Assembly: GCF_032854445.1 (NCBI RefSeq)
Contig: NC_088295.1
Span: 26,773,385-26,837,384 of the forward strand
From: Liolophura sinensis
Lineage: Eukaryota > Mollusca > Polyplacophora > Chitonida > Chitonidae
Direction of reading: 5' to 3'
Length of the DNA stretch: 64,000 bases
Under the pieces are notes generated by a model. The model made no database searches and was not told the origin of the DNA. It was given only the letters and a program-made list of their open reading frames with translations. Both the position numbers and the translations under genes were made by a program. Shown here piece by piece: positions 11,166 through 24,589 of the stretch. The first letter of the stretch is position 1. Each line of letters begins with the position of its first letter.

Positions 11166-12346
11166 ATTTTAACAATCATAAAGACTATGTTTGCTAGTAA
11201 ACGTCACTTTGTACAACGTAGAACATTGATAAGGATGTAAGAATTGATGCTTGCGTGGATTGTAATGTTTGACAAAATCGGCAAATTTTCATAATTCCAT
11301 ATATGATAGTACATAACCTTACGTTCTTAAACAAACACACGGTTGTTCTCGCGACGGAGGTAGTTCCACAGCATCTCTGTGTGCAGAACAAACTTTGACA
11401 GACACAAAGCTTTGGTTACTGATGTATTTCTGTCGTACTTTATTTGAATATCTTTCGTGATTGAGTAAGATTAATAAAGTTGGAACACGTTAGAACAACT
11501 GACATTCCGTAAATCAAACACAGGCGAATCATCATTGGGCTATATATAGGTGATTGCATACGGCCACGTAGGTGTACAAAACAGGTTCGAGAGAGACATC
11601 AGTCAGAGCGGATACTGAGTACACAAAGATCGCTCCAGTGCATAACTTCTCATACAGCAAGAGATTTATTGGCAGACGCTACTGGATTGTGGTTCAGGCA
11701 TCAGCCAAAACCAAATTCCTCGCCACGTTTAAGCTTATAAACCATACCCGGCACAGCATCGAGCCATCGGTTATTCTTCATATAATACTTTCTTTTTATA
11801 TCAGCTCATTTGGCACTTTGTCAAGAACCTCCGCTATTCCCAAGATCATAATGCCTTCAGGACCGAACGGCAGGTTTATAGATCCCTCCGGAAAAGTACC
11901 ATTCGGATCGGGCTCTGCAGGTTGTCTGTTGGGGGTAGTTTTACTTCTGGTTATTCTGGAGAGCCATTGGTGTATTTGAATTCACTTAACCTTTACCGAC
12001 CACCACGATGCCTTGAGCGTGGACTCTGGACGCCAGACTTTCTGGTTTCTTGATATCAGTATATTCAATCGGCTTGTTCAGAGAGCTCTTGTGAAACTTT
12101 TATATGTGAACGATCGTTGTAAACGCCTATTGGAGACAGCCTGTACTGAGAAAACAAGATAAATATTGTTCGTTAATGTCGATGATATAGTTGTAACTGA
12201 TGGAAATAGGTGAGGAATCACTGTAAAATGGGAACACGCAGACACAGGATATTACACCTGCATTTATTATTTGGTTTATTAGCAAATACCCATATCTCTT
12301 CCTATCACAGTCCGTATCCTTGATTTATGTGTGCATATATACTACT
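11166..12346. other. Region with one 135-codon open frame of unknown meaning
   Basis: A plus-strand frame is open from 11572 to 11979, but it starts at GTG and its only late ATG (about 11851) would leave some 43 residues. A TATATATA stretch at 11541-11548 lies about 30 nt upstream. The C-terminal part is hydrophobic. I do not recognise it and see no splice signals that place it in a gene. Confidence 0.2.
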
Positions 12347-12680
12347 GAGAATGATCACCACTTCGAGTGTTATCCTACTACGAGTGTTATCCTACTACTG
12401 AGAATGATCACCACTTCGAGTGTTATCCTACTACTGAGAATGATCACCACTTCGAGTGTTATCCTACTGCTGAGAATGATCACCACTTCGAGTATTATCC
12501 TACTACTGAGAATGATCACCACTTCGAGTGTTATCCTACTACTGAGAACGATCACCACGTCGAGTGTTATCCTACTACTGAGAATGATCACCACTTCGAG
12601 TGTTATCCTACTACTGAGAATGATCACCACTTCGAGTGTTATCCTACTACTGAGAATAATCACCACTTCGAGTGTTATCC
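12347..12680. repeat. Minisatellite, 36-bp unit, about 9 copies
   Basis: Nearly identical 36-bp units containing GAGAATGATCACCACTTCGA and GTGTTATCCTACTACT. The first unit is followed by an extra partial duplication (CGAGTGTTATCCTACTA). Because 36 is divisible by 3, several frames on both strands stay open; these are not genes. Confidence 0.93.
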
Positions 12681-12804
12681 TTTACCAAGGACATCATTAT
12701 AGGAAATAAAAAATAAAACAACACTAAAATTTAAAAAAGAACACTGCCTGTTCGGATTACACCTAAGTTACGACGGCCTGCGCTTAATTCAGCGTCAGAA
12801 ATAA

Positions 12805-13168
12805 CACTGCCATTTTACTGATACAAGGGTCAAGTATCTCCGCCAGTCGATAGCTATTTTGATATCCACAATCGACCTCGCCTCGACTAGTGCCAATATG
12901 CTAGATTTTCTGGTATGCGTGCCGGCCCAGTACATTAGCAGTCTATCGCCAAGTGACATAGTATCGATATCAATTACAGGAAAACCCATACACACAATGG
13001 CAGATTGTCTCTTAGCTGATTTCTTACTAACTATTCTAGACAAGTTGCTGCAGCGATGTAAGCGAAGGCATAAACGTTTGGGTGCCGAAAAGCTGGCCTT
13101 TGTCGTTACGAGCGGATGTCGCACATGCACGTTAGGTAGCATACAACAAACGTGTGAAAACAACTCAG
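12805..13168 (+). other. Possible exon, unknown protein
   Basis: A plus-strand frame is open from 12805 to 13179 with mixed, rather CpG-rich codons unlike its AT-rich surroundings. It contains SLSPSDIVSISITGKPIH and a basic stretch KRRHKR. A good donor-like site (CTCAG then GTAATA) occurs at 13168/13169. The minus strand is also open here. No family is recognised, so it may be an internal exon, a repeat remnant or chance. Confidence 0.2.
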
Positions 13169-13500
13169 GTAATAAATAAAGGAGAAAAAAAGACAATTTA
13201 ACAGGCAAAATTGGACTTCATGCGAGACGCCAGCTCAAACTCAGCCTCGTACTGGTAATTTGAATGGTTATTGTTACTCTGCGTAAAGCCTTGGTGGCAC
13301 TAAGGGTTCATTCATGTGGTCCTTTGCCGAGTCGTTGAAGTTCGTTGAAGAGCACTTGTTTTCTATGAGTATGCAGTCAGATCTGAAGTAACGTACAGAC
13401 ATGCGTATTAATTTGTTACAGATCGGTGTATTACCTCAAATACTCCCACTCTTAGTTCTTCTTATTACGAGCCCCATCAAATAAATGGAGAAATATTGAA

Positions 13501-13547
13501 CAGGGTTTTAAACACCGATCAAATAAATCAATAAACAAATAAATAAC
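13501..13547 (+). repeat. SINE 3'-tail fragment
   Basis: TTTTAAACACCGATCAAATA followed by AATAAATAAC-like repeats resembles the MetaSINE-like tail (AAACACCAATCAAATAAATA). Only the tail is present. Confidence 0.45.
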
Positions 13548-15362
13548 TAACACGCGAAATTAACGATACATCTGTTCATCTGATGTGCACAAAGGTGCTT
13601 CTGTAATTAAGTTTGAGTTGAAACCTATAAGATGTAGTGGTTATCTGTCCTCAGATAATGACTTATTGCTTTCGGTGCCTAAAGCATTCACCCGGCTCAA
13701 CAAATTTCACAAATGATCCGAAAACGCTAATCTATTTTGTTCGTTTGGTCACCTATGGCTTCCTCCATTGTGTTACTGGCAGTAATCTATATGACATTTG
13801 AAGGGAAGCAATATGACATTGGTGCGCCGGCAGCTGATTACATCAGGTCACATACACAGCACCGAGACACAATTGTAACACACATGGACATTGGGCACAC
13901 TGCCACGTAGGCACCATTAGACCCAATGCCGAAATTTCACACCTCCGTGTGGTTTAAAGGCACTTTAAATGCAAAAGGCAAATAAAAAATAAACAAAGCT
14001 GGTGACAGGCTTGCAGCGAGCACGGTAATAGGTTCTAGAAACGAGGTGTCTTTTTACAGGTGGCAGGGAAGATCTGGTATAAAGCCTGGCGCCAGCGCCA
14101 AACCACACAGTGGGTTACGGATGTTAATGCTCACGAAGAGCCATGCAATCAGACTCTTGAACGCCTGCAAAGATTAACCACTCTTAATTTACATGACGGA
14201 TTTCAAGCGATTGCATTAGTTTTTACCTTGTCCTATAGTGCGCTCCACACACGACTGACGCTTTAGTGATATGGCCGGATCAAAATAGGCTGGCCGTTAT
14301 GGGCAATTGTGGCTAAGGAAACACAAGCCGTCTATCATCCTTGAACGACTCATATCGATTGATGTCATCAGATTGGCAGAATGATGAGAGGGGGGAAAAA
14401 GCCTACTGAATCGTGGGCAATATCAGATTACATGGAGCCCTTCAGCTATGAAGTGTTATTATTAATGAGTGAAGGATGCGAAGATTGTACCCATTACGAC
14501 ACTTTTTACACAACAAGTAACTGCGAATTGATTTGGTTCACTCAGCTATCTATTGACTGGTACATTCGCTAGTGCCAAAGGATGAAAATCACTCTGTGTC
14601 ACACAGAAGATCACAGACGCTCTCTAGGTAACAGCACACATCTTCCCCTGGCGTGAAAATAATTTGATTATGAAAAAAGCAAAAGAACATTACTAGAATG
14701 CTCACCCTGGTCTTCTCTGACGGTTTAGGCCTTCACGACACCCCGGGAGAACTTGCCATCATGTAGCTTGGCACTCACTTGCTCCGTTGATATTGACTCA
14801 ATAGATTTCATGCGTCAACGCCCGATGAGCGTCATACTGCGCCCAGAGTACGCGTCTGACTTAATAAAATCGGGTCGCTTTCCAAACCAAAGGCTGACCT
14901 TGTGCTCAGAAGTTTGATAGATTTTCCTGTTGCCTCATCAGTCTTTGTCGCACAGCGACACTGTATTCACGTTTCTGACAGATCTTCTATTCCCACACCA
15001 CTGAGCACTGTTCGGTTTAACAGTATTATGTTAACACCTTGTCAAGGGGCTTTTTGGATGGGCTGTGCGGTGCCGGTCGATGTAGGCCGATCCTCTCATT
15101 CCATTGCACGTGTAGTATCTATGGCCCAGGGAATCGCCCCTCGTCTCTTATATTGCTTAACATTATCATAAAAGTAAGTGACAGTAATTTCGGCCTGTCC
15201 TCTGAACGTCATGTGCCACCAACCGTCAATCAAGCGACTTCTAAAGAGGGGTGCTTACATGAATAGGGTAAAATTCGTCAGTAGCCGCGTCTATTATTAC
15301 GGTGCCTCCCAGAATGCAAGCAGTGAAGGGGGCTCCTGTGCCCAGCAAGTCCGCCTAGTTGA
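13548..15362. other. No gene seen
   Basis: Several open frames under 95 codons (for example 14060-14266, 14381-14572, 14902-15171, 15413-15694) match nothing I know and lack consistent splice context. Confidence 0.35.
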
Positions 15363-15378
15363 CCCCCCCCCCCCCCCC
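15363..15378. repeat. Poly-C run (16 C)
   Basis: Sixteen consecutive C, followed by GCAAGGGGCC. A shorter run of ten C lies at 20099-20108. Confidence 0.95.
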
Positions 15379-15776
15379 GCAAGGGGCCTTTCTACATCAA
15401 TCATAGACCATTTTAGGGCCAACAATTGACATGAACACTAATTGTGATAAAATCTTCATCGATTGCAATATAAATCTCCGACTCGGCAAGCTGACAAGAC
15501 AACCGGATACGGTTAAGAACATGTATGTGGTAGTCCAGTGAAGATTGGTGAGCCGGCTTGTCCATATTGCCGTACACAGAGAACCACATTCGCTTCAGTC
15601 CACTCACGTCACATGTGTCATCCACGGAGAACCCACATCGTTGGTGCTGTAAATGTTTTGTTCTTGTAGAAAACATTGGGCGAGCGATAAACATTTTTAG
15701 CGATTAATTACGTATGTCTATGTGGTTCTGAGTTATCACACGAATAACATTGCGCAAGTTTTGAATATTAAATTAA

Positions 15777-15777
<1 letters not shown>

Positions 15778-15865
<88 letters not shown>
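15778..15865. repeat. (TA)n microsatellite
   Basis: Uninterrupted TA dinucleotides over about 88 bp. Confidence 0.98.
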
Positions 15866-15867
<2 letters not shown>

Positions 15868-18189
15868 CGTGAGGAACTGGGCCCCCGCCAAATGTCCACC
15901 TTGCCAGTGCTTCGTTAACATAATAAATACTTAACTTAACATACTAATATGCTGAACTAGTGCGTAATTCTGTCAATGACAAGAAAGGAATCCCAGAAAG
16001 GAAAGAGGCAAACCTGTACCAATAGTTTGTCCGCTCGGATCAGGATTAATTTCTGAAAGTTACTATTGTTTTCATTTTATCTGTCTTAACAGTTCTACCA
16101 GGAATTGTTTTCATTTCTTTCACAATGGATTCATAATAAAAACTTTATTTGTTATCAAAACTGTTATTTGGCGTATTTACTTTAATTTGAATACGTTTTA
16201 AATTACTTAAGAGTTTCAGTTGAATAACATCTGTGAAGTCTGTACTTTGCCAGGAAAAAAAATAATGCCATATCGACTCGCGCGCTTATGTTGAACGGAA
16301 GAAAATCAGGTTGATTTGCTGTTGTTAAAATTCCAAGACTTAGTTTTAGTATCCTTGTATGACGTCTATATTTCCAAGTGCGTCTAGGTTTATAAGCCGT
16401 TTAGCCACGCATATAGCACGTGGACTTAACACTCGGTGTCATAACCTAGTGAGTTGTAAATTGATGTTTAACACGTGATTCTTCATCTTAGTTCAAACTA
16501 AAACAGCTTGTATGGCGTCCAAGCGGACAAATAGAACAAAAGATAAATTACTCGCTAAAAGACGACGGTGTATAAGTGGGAAAGGCTAGCAGGCTGACAC
16601 GTATGTAAATTACCTGTAACAACTTCGAAGTCTTCTCCAGGGCAATGGGTGCCACCTACAACATTAAGAACTACCACTATATGTCGTGGCTAGATATCAC
16701 AGATAAAATAGCCTGGCCAGCAGTTCTGATCTACAGTCTTAGATCAGGAGGAGTTAAAGGTCATCGGTATATACAGAATCTATAAATCACTTTTCAGGTA
16801 AATTACGAAGCAAGTTAAACAGTTCATATCCTAAGATGTTGCAAGTGGAAAAAGTAGCATAGCATGTACGGAACTGCTTATCGGTTCAATGACGGGGAAA
16901 CTCCCTTATGGGTCGTAAATCTCACTTCGGTACATTTCACAACAAACCGATCTGGTGTGGATAACTATTAGGAACAGTAGCCACCCTGTACATGCTATTG
17001 ATTCAAGCGGCCTCAGCCTCATTTGTAACAGCGTGTGGGAAATAATAGCGATGCGAGCGACAAGTTATTTGTTGGCGAGCAATGACTTAGCCTTTGGTCA
17101 CATTACCTCCCAGCTGGTGACTTGGTCGGAATAAAGCCTTATAGGCCAGTCTGAATTAAAGTAGTCATACCGGATGTATCAGCATGCCGGTCAAAGAGCG
17201 CCTCCTACATCAGATATCTCATCAAAACATAGGCAGCAATCAGATTGGAAACATGCAAAAATTTAATATCCGGGAGATGGCTGAAGACGGGAAGGTGATC
17301 ATTAGATATAGCCCACAATAACAATGGGAGTTTGGACCGGAATATTTCGCCATTCTGGTTTAACTCTAAACCAAATCATGCAATGTTGTCCGTCTTCAGC
17401 TGTAATCAGCGGTCACCAACACAGTCTTTATTGAGAAGTCACGATCTCTATGTCCAGACGGACTAAGGTATGAGAGAGACGAACCCATGTGAATGATCTC
17501 GCCTTGTAAGATATATTCAAGTACATGTAGTATCTACGTGTTAATTTGCAAACCACTCACAAACAACGAAGTTTTTCTTCCCTTCTCACAAGCTGGGTTT
17601 GATCGTAGAACATGTCCATGAGCAGATGAATGGCCTATGTCATGGGAAAGCTGTATGGCCGGCTTTCCTCACACACCTTACCCGATAACACCGGCTGGAC
17701 GTGACGTTATTGGGGTTTAGGAGCATCCATGCCATATTTCATCAAGCAGGCACAGTATGTAATGTATCGATCAGAATATCCGCAGGCAGAATGTGTTTCA
17801 ACCGGTACGTCTACGGCTTCCGAAAGTCCAAACAGTTCATACTGTGCTCCGCTGGCATCCAATTCACGAATATCAGGGCTGGCTATAGATATATTAAGTG
17901 AAATACAACACACCCGAACGAGACACAAAAGCTTTCTTATCTCTCGAATACAAGGCTTCAATATGCAGCAAAAAGCACATATGTTCAGTCTGGGTAAGCG
18001 TATGAAGTATGTACACTCAATAATTATCTTATAAATAAGAGGGTAAAGAGAATGTTCGGAGAGTGCCGAATGTTGGTAAATTGTCTTCAGACGCAATGAT
18101 ATACATTATTATCTTCTGCTTACAAACATTTCTCGAACTTCACACGTTTGTATTACAGGCATTTTCATAATTCATTAACGTAAACCCTT
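15866..18189. other. No firm gene; weak minus-strand protease-like motifs
   Basis: AT-rich. On the minus strand, 17644-17609 could read HDIGHSSAHGHV, a degenerate HExxHxxGxxH-like zinc motif. At 16665-16615 a frame reads VVGGTHCPGEDFEVVT, like the end of a thrombospondin type-1 repeat, and stops at a donor-like ACAG/GTAA. A 129-codon minus frame covers 18096-17707. The pieces need frame changes, so this is only a hint of a decayed metalloprotease gene. Confidence 0.15.
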
Positions 18190-19113
18190 CATGTACTAAT
18201 AACTGGATTCGTGGTAATTCCTCACCCGCTTCATGTACTAGTAACTGGATTCGTGGTAAATCCTTACTGGCTTCATGTACTAGTAACTGGATTCGTGGTA
18301 ATTCCTCACCCGCTTAATGTACTAGTAACTGGATTCGTGGTAATTCCCCTCCCGCTTCATGTACTAGTAACTGGATTCGTGGTAATTCCTCACCCGCTTC
18401 ATGTAGCCGTAACTGGATTCGTGGTAAATCCTCACCCGTTTCATGTACTAGTAACTGGATTCGTGGTAATTCCTCACCCGCTTCATGTACTAGTAACTGG
18501 ATTCGTGGTAATTCCTCACCCGTTTCATGTACTAGTAACTGGATTCGTGGTAATTCCTCACCCGCTTCATGTACTAGTAACTGGATTCGTGGTAATTCCT
18601 CACCCGTTTCATGTACTAGTAACTGGATTCGTGGTAATTCCTCACCCGCTTCACGTACTAGTAACTGGATTCGTGGTAATTCCCCACCCGGTTCATGTAC
18701 TAGTAACCGGAGTCGTGGTAATTCCCCACCCGCTTCATGTACTAGTAACTGGATTCGTGGCAATTCCCCACCCGCTTCATGTACTGGCAACTGGATTTGT
18801 GGTAATTCTCCACCCGCTTTATGTACTAGTAACAGGATTCGTGGTAATTCCCCACCCGGTTCATGTACTAGTAACCGGATTCGTGGTAATTCCTCACCTG
18901 CTTCATGTACTGGCAACTGGATTTGTGGTAATTCTCCACCCGCTTCATGTACTAGTAACAGGATTCGTGGTAATTCCCCACCCGCTTCATGTACTAGTAA
19001 CAGGATTCGTGGTAATTCCCCACCCGTTTCATGTACTAGTAACCGGAGTCGTGGTAATTCCTCACCTGCTTCATGTACTAGTAACTGGATTCGTGGTAAT
19101 TTCCTCACTCGCT
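18190..19113. repeat. Minisatellite, 42-bp unit, about 22 copies, with higher-order structure
   Basis: Units of 42 bp containing ACTAGTAACTGGATTCGTGG, then TAATTCCTCACCC and GCTTCATGT. Since 42 is 14 codons, a 304-codon plus frame and a 264-codon minus frame remain open through the array; they consist only of the repeat. Variants are ordered: GCTTC and GTTTC alternate in the middle, and three-variant blocks recur from about 18783. Confidence 0.96.
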
Positions 19114-22100
19114 CAAAGAATATAGTAATATAAACCTGAAATGGTACTCAATATATTTAGATGGTGGTGTGGTCTTCAAGTACGTGATCTACAGACACTT
19201 GTCTGTCAAACAATACACTTGATAATGAACTAAACACTACCTGAGATTTTGCTTTGGTATGACTCAATAACGAATCGATACGTTTAGCATAAGCGCTAAT
19301 TCTAGCTGCACGATTTTAAAGGCGGTTCGCAGGCAGCGATTAGGTTTCCAGAAATCTAATAACAAGGGCATGGAGACGAACCTAGCACAAGACTAGTGAA
19401 AGACCGGGTTGATTATCATCGAAGATAACTGATAAACGTATATATCAGGTTGAAGTAAGAAAACTTCCCTGTGATATCTCTGTAGAGCATTATAAACACA
19501 GGCAGACTTCCTTGAAGATATTATCAGACGACATAACGGCGTCAGCTATGACACGGTAAATGCCTAAGAAAAACATTTGACATATGTTGAACCAAACGCA
19601 ACAAAGACATGGCATTGTGTTTTTTAGGCGTCAGATCTCTATTAATTTCCCATAAAAGACAATTTTTAATGTGCACCAAACATTTGATGGCCAAAAACCA
19701 CTGGTGTCTACCTTGTCCAAATTCTGATACAGCGACCAAACAAAATCTTATATATGTCGACCATCAAAATCTTTACCATCTTAATCTTACGCGAGCAGCT
19801 GTGATGGACAACGCTCAACACCAGAGGAACGTTACTCCCAGTTGCCAAGAATTTTAATCTTCTGTCATTTATACCTGCTTGAAGCTTAGACAATGTATAT
19901 TTTTTTCACACCAAACATGTACACCAAAAATGGCTGGTTACGAGCAAAAATACATTTCCCCTAAAATACACAGAATTACATCCCTTGTGGGTTAATCTCT
20001 CTGGGAAATCAAGTCGGTGTCTTGTGCACGAGGACAAAAAAAAGGATACAAAGTTTGTGACTTTATGATTCGGAGGAGAAGCCCTTCCTCGACATCACCC
20101 CCCCCCCCTCAGTTCTGTTAAATACCAGATAGCCCGGCGGTAACATTGACCTGAAGGTAAACACTTCACTTCAGTCACGTGTTAAAATCTCAATGGCACT
20201 AATGGAACGCCAAGACGGGATATAGGGCATACTCGAGTAGCAAAACAGACTACAGCTAGATTTTACAATTTTTATATTAACACCTCTTGATCTTTTCTGT
20301 GTATCTCTCTGTCATTTTTTTTTTGCTGACAGTAAACCACAGACCTTTGGCAAGTCACTTGCGAACATTGCCACGTGTGACATATGCAATATGGTCTCCA
20401 GTTAAATTTATGTAAGACAACACTAGAATGCAAAATCGTCGGCTCATTGACATCCTTGCAACCCGTGGAAAGTGTAAGTAGGGGAATCTCAAAAACTGAA
20501 ATTCTGTACATACAGCGAAACTGAACGGTCGCATAATCCATACAGGAAATAAACAGGCAGTATGAGAAAAATACACGCCTCGACGCCTGGCACAAGAGCT
20601 ACGACTTACAGTATGTTCCCTGTTTTCCACAAGGGACAAGCCAGACACATGGATACATTACCACTGTGAGCTCCAGTGGATATATTACCAATGCGGGCTC
20701 CACGTGTTATGTATACAATTATAGTTTTACGAGGAGCAAAACTTCGCCTTGGAGACTAGATCTTAAACTCAGTCTGCCATCTGGGGGATTCTTAAGGGTA
20801 AGGACGACGGTAAAGTGCTGAAAGGTGAAGTGTTAACATTGTATGTGTTAGCCTTTTTTGCTGCGCAAGAAAAGATAAAAAAGACACATGGAATCGATTT
20901 GCTAAATTCTCAACGCATCTGTCGCACTCTTCTGAACGTTTATCAAAAATTCATAGTACACATTAAGGAAGGGAATCACGATGCCGACAGATTTGCTGGG
21001 ATCAAAAACTTTGGTCATAGGCTTTTGGAAACTTAAGGGTTGAGAATATATTATCAGCCCGGCTACGGTAATATTGGTTCACGTCACGCTGTGTCGGCGG
21101 CGCACAGGAAACAAGAAACGACGGAGTAACAAATAGGTAAAGGAGAGTCGGAGGAAGTTCTTGTATTGTTTTCTTGGCTCATGTATCTTATAACAGACGA
21201 GAAAGCACCTTGTAGTTGATAGAGGCAATTTGGGTGACTTTATTTGTCCAGTGAACTAGCCCTACCCTTTCAGGCGTAAAACGGGTTCATTAGCGGTCCA
21301 TCAAGATATAAATGTTAAATCTGTCCAGGGAGTGGGTAACCAGTGAAGCCGATAGCAGATCTTGTGGCTACTAGCTGTTTTGAGTCGTCGTCATTTGTGT
21401 AACCCAGCGAAAGGCAGAATGATGCCCGAGAGGTAAAAGGGGTTACAGTGATATGAGGTGTAACGGCTCAGGCGTTAAAGTGTAGTTTATTTAGATAAAG
21501 TAGATACGATATACTTACACCTAATACACCGAATAAATACATGGATTTACTTTACAAACACAGTATTTTATAAATACTAGCATTTATTTTATAAATGGAA
21601 TCGTTTATGTGGTAAATTGGATGGGTTTATTGCTTATGCGGAGTAGCTGAAACTTTTCAATGTATTTGACCAACATTATAAAGCGGTCTTATTATGAGTT
21701 GTTGGATAAACATGTTTAGATATCTTAAAATTAAACATTAAGCACGCATTTTATCTATTGCAAAGAGATGTTCATCACGCGTTCAAATGTTAAGCATTTG
21801 TTTTCAGTGTACAAAAACATTGTCATAATTCTGCCATGCGTAGGGCAATTGATGTGTCATAATCAGCTGGTTTAAATGCTAGGATACTTCTTAATAAATA
21901 CTAAGTACTCCCAATAACCATCCATCTCGCTGTGATTGTCAATAAATCATATTTTAAGACATTCCCTTTGACAAATGATCAACGCGCTTAATGTACACTA
22001 TCCTATATATGGACGCATCAATTAGGATGTACTGGTGAAAACATTCATCTCTTCTCTGAATGCTGTATTTCATACGAAACGTATAGAGTTACTTACCGAG

Positions 22101-24173
22101 AGTCCATCACTCAGTAGTGACAGGGTTAAAGGTGATCAAGCTACCAAGACAAGTCGCTCCACGGATTTCCCATCCTTCGTTTCCTTCGGCTTCTTGAACA
22201 TGACTTTACTAGCTCTCTCACCAGCGTGGTGTATCAGTGGTATATTGCAAATTTTTTCGTGTTGGCATCTTGTCGGCGATGGAATGGACGTAAAACATTT
22301 TCTCTTGATAATTCTATTACACCTGCACTGTTTCCAATCTCTGTAGATCAATATGAGTAACGACATCGCCCTTAAAGCAATAGGTAGACCATCAGTGGCA
22401 ATTTGGAAAGCAGATGCCGCCGTAAATTACCCCACAAGTTCGCGATCGATTTCCTTCGAGGAAGTGCAGTGACTGGCCATGTCGACCTTTCGGTGTGGAC
22501 TTAGCTGAAGTACTGACTCTTCAGCATTTACACCAATCCACCCTCTTCGTTTTTGGAATAATATCCAATATATTCAATAAAATAGACCACAATACACAAC
22601 GTGGAAACATGCAATAAACTTGTAATTTCCAACAAATCAACAGTTACGGGGGCTTTCGCTTCATCGCTTTATGCGCTTGGATAAATATAAATATTTCCTG
22701 CTTCGTGCACTAATACTATCAAAGTTTTCGTCAGTCATATACGAATGGATCAGAGAAGTGTTTTATGGCGTTCTGAGCGTTTACAACGTCATATATTAAT
22801 AACTGGAAGCCACACTATCAACCAGGTGGAAAATTGTGCAGGGGTATGAAAAGTGTTTTCTGACCGTGTTTTATTCTACAGATCCTACAATTAGCCGGGA
22901 AAATAGATTATAATCGGTCTGGGGGAGCGAATAAGAATGAACTGAAGCACCCAACCGGTAATGTTATATCCGCCTGTTTGTCGCTCGATGGTATTGAGAG
23001 CATTGTCAAACACAGACACTGTAACATTCGCCTCATTTATCTAAACATGCACTGTTGATTCATTGCACAGCTGGTCACTAATTTGTGTATGTGCATAAGC
23101 TGGATTTAGTACCTTGAGAGACGGTCGCAAACATGCGTACCGCCCTATAAACACACAACGCGCATTCGTCACAGGAATGACCTATTGATGATGCCAATTT
23201 ATATAGTCTCAGTATCGACGCACAGTTATGACCTGTGTCTCTTACCTACAATTACATGATAGTTATACAGCGGGGACGATTCAGCTTAAGCACTGGACTT
23301 AATCAAGCTTTCCATACCCACTGCAAGCTGTGCGGATAAGCGAAAACGTCCGACGAAAGAAAATAATAGCCTGGCGCCGACACGGCTATTTCGATCGTGA
23401 TGAGCTGCATGCTCTGGGCAGCCTGTTCCACGTACACTACAAGCCTAGTCACTTCCAGGACATTGCACAATCTGGTTATTACTGGCGTGTCTCGCATCTC
23501 GAAGCTAACAGGTCATATTGTTTTTTAATTGGGCTTGGGCTATCTATGGATTCTTGCATCGAAGCTTAAGCTTAATTTGTGCTAATAATTAGGATATAAA
23601 CGTCTAAATGGACAAGCTCCTCCGTCAAAGCAAATGAACGTTGAAATCAGGTGGCAATATTGATTAGATTTAGTCCAACAAGTGTAGAAGGTGGAATCGC
23701 CTAGATGATACATTCACACGACACTTGTTCGCGTGTCTTCACGCCCATACCAACTTACGTATCATGGCTTCAGACGTCAATGTTTACCATGCTGAACAAC
23801 ATATCCCCAGAAGCACGCCATGCTGGTGAGAGGTAATTAAATTGTTCAGGTAATAATACGATGTCATTAATTACGTTCCCTAAGGTTATCGATCATCGGA
23901 AAAACATATAATGAGCAATCTGTGTTGGAATTTTGTTATTAAGAGTTATATGTCATCACCAGTACTGGCGGTCTTTTTGTGCGACCAGGTACTTTGACGC
24001 CGTGCATACACTGCACAGCTGGGTCCACTTTAATAAACCTTCATACAAAGGGTTTCCCTCGGAAATGACGTCATCTCAACGTAGACAACACCTATTTAAG
24101 AAGCACAAAGTTTCGTACGTAATTGCATCAGAAAAAGTTAAACTTTGTTCGATATGCTATGTCGAATGTATGA
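19114..24173. other. No gene seen
   Basis: About 5 kb of AT-rich sequence without recognised genes, RNAs or clear repeats apart from the ten-C run at 20099-20108. Open frames up to about 107 codons (20272-20595 minus, 22035-22346 plus) are not recognised. Confidence 0.4.
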
Positions 24174-24589
24174 AAACAGGGAGAAGTTGAGTTCGAAAAA
24201 GTCCATAAAAATACAGAGTGCGTAAGTAATTTGAGGATGCACAGCTACTTCACGACGCAGGCTTCTAACAGGAGGGACAGGATGGAATCAGGTAGGATCA
24301 GTAAGAAAATTCGCCAGGATCTCCATGGATTTTTGCAATACAACATTTATTCTCTGCAGTGGAGACTTATGCTGTGTCTCTTTATAGCGATGGCAGATTT
24401 GTGAAACACGACCGTGTAGAGGTGAGAAGAACATTAATGAGCGTGGCGAACGTTAACAAGAAGTTCTTGCACAAGATGGTTAAGGTGTTTCATTATAGCA
24501 GTAGCGACACCGCATTAGAGGATACAGATAAGATATACCCTTCGACTGCTGCACCGGAAGTTGGAGAACAGGGTGATATAGTTATTTAG
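24174..24589 (+). other. Possible two-exon gene fragment, unknown product
   Basis: A frame is open from about 24174 and contains ATG at 24236 and 24281. A donor-like ATCAG/GTAGGA occurs at 24291/24292, and an acceptor with a pyrimidine tract, TTTATTCTCTGCAG, ends at 24359. Removing this 68-bp intron keeps the frame, which continues (VETYAVSLYSDGRFVKHD) to a stop at 24589. AATAAA follows at 24775-24780. No family is recognised, the intron would be very short for an animal of this kind, and a frame of this length can occur by chance. Confidence 0.2.

Noticed and set aside
11572-11979. 135-codon frame downstream of a TATATATA sequence
   Set aside because: No upstream ATG, no recognised domain and no splice support; TATA-like sequences are common in this AT-rich DNA.
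12320-12709. Open frames of 98-129 codons on both strands
   Set aside because: Products of the 36-bp minisatellite.
15722-15934. Tyr-Ile repeat proteins here and at 30000-30269, 41162-41347 and 42078-42320
   Set aside because: Translations of TA microsatellites.
18211-19125. 304-codon plus-strand frame (and 264-codon minus frame)
   Set aside because: Entirely made by the 42-bp minisatellite; 14 codons per unit keeps both strands open. No start context or non-repeat domain.
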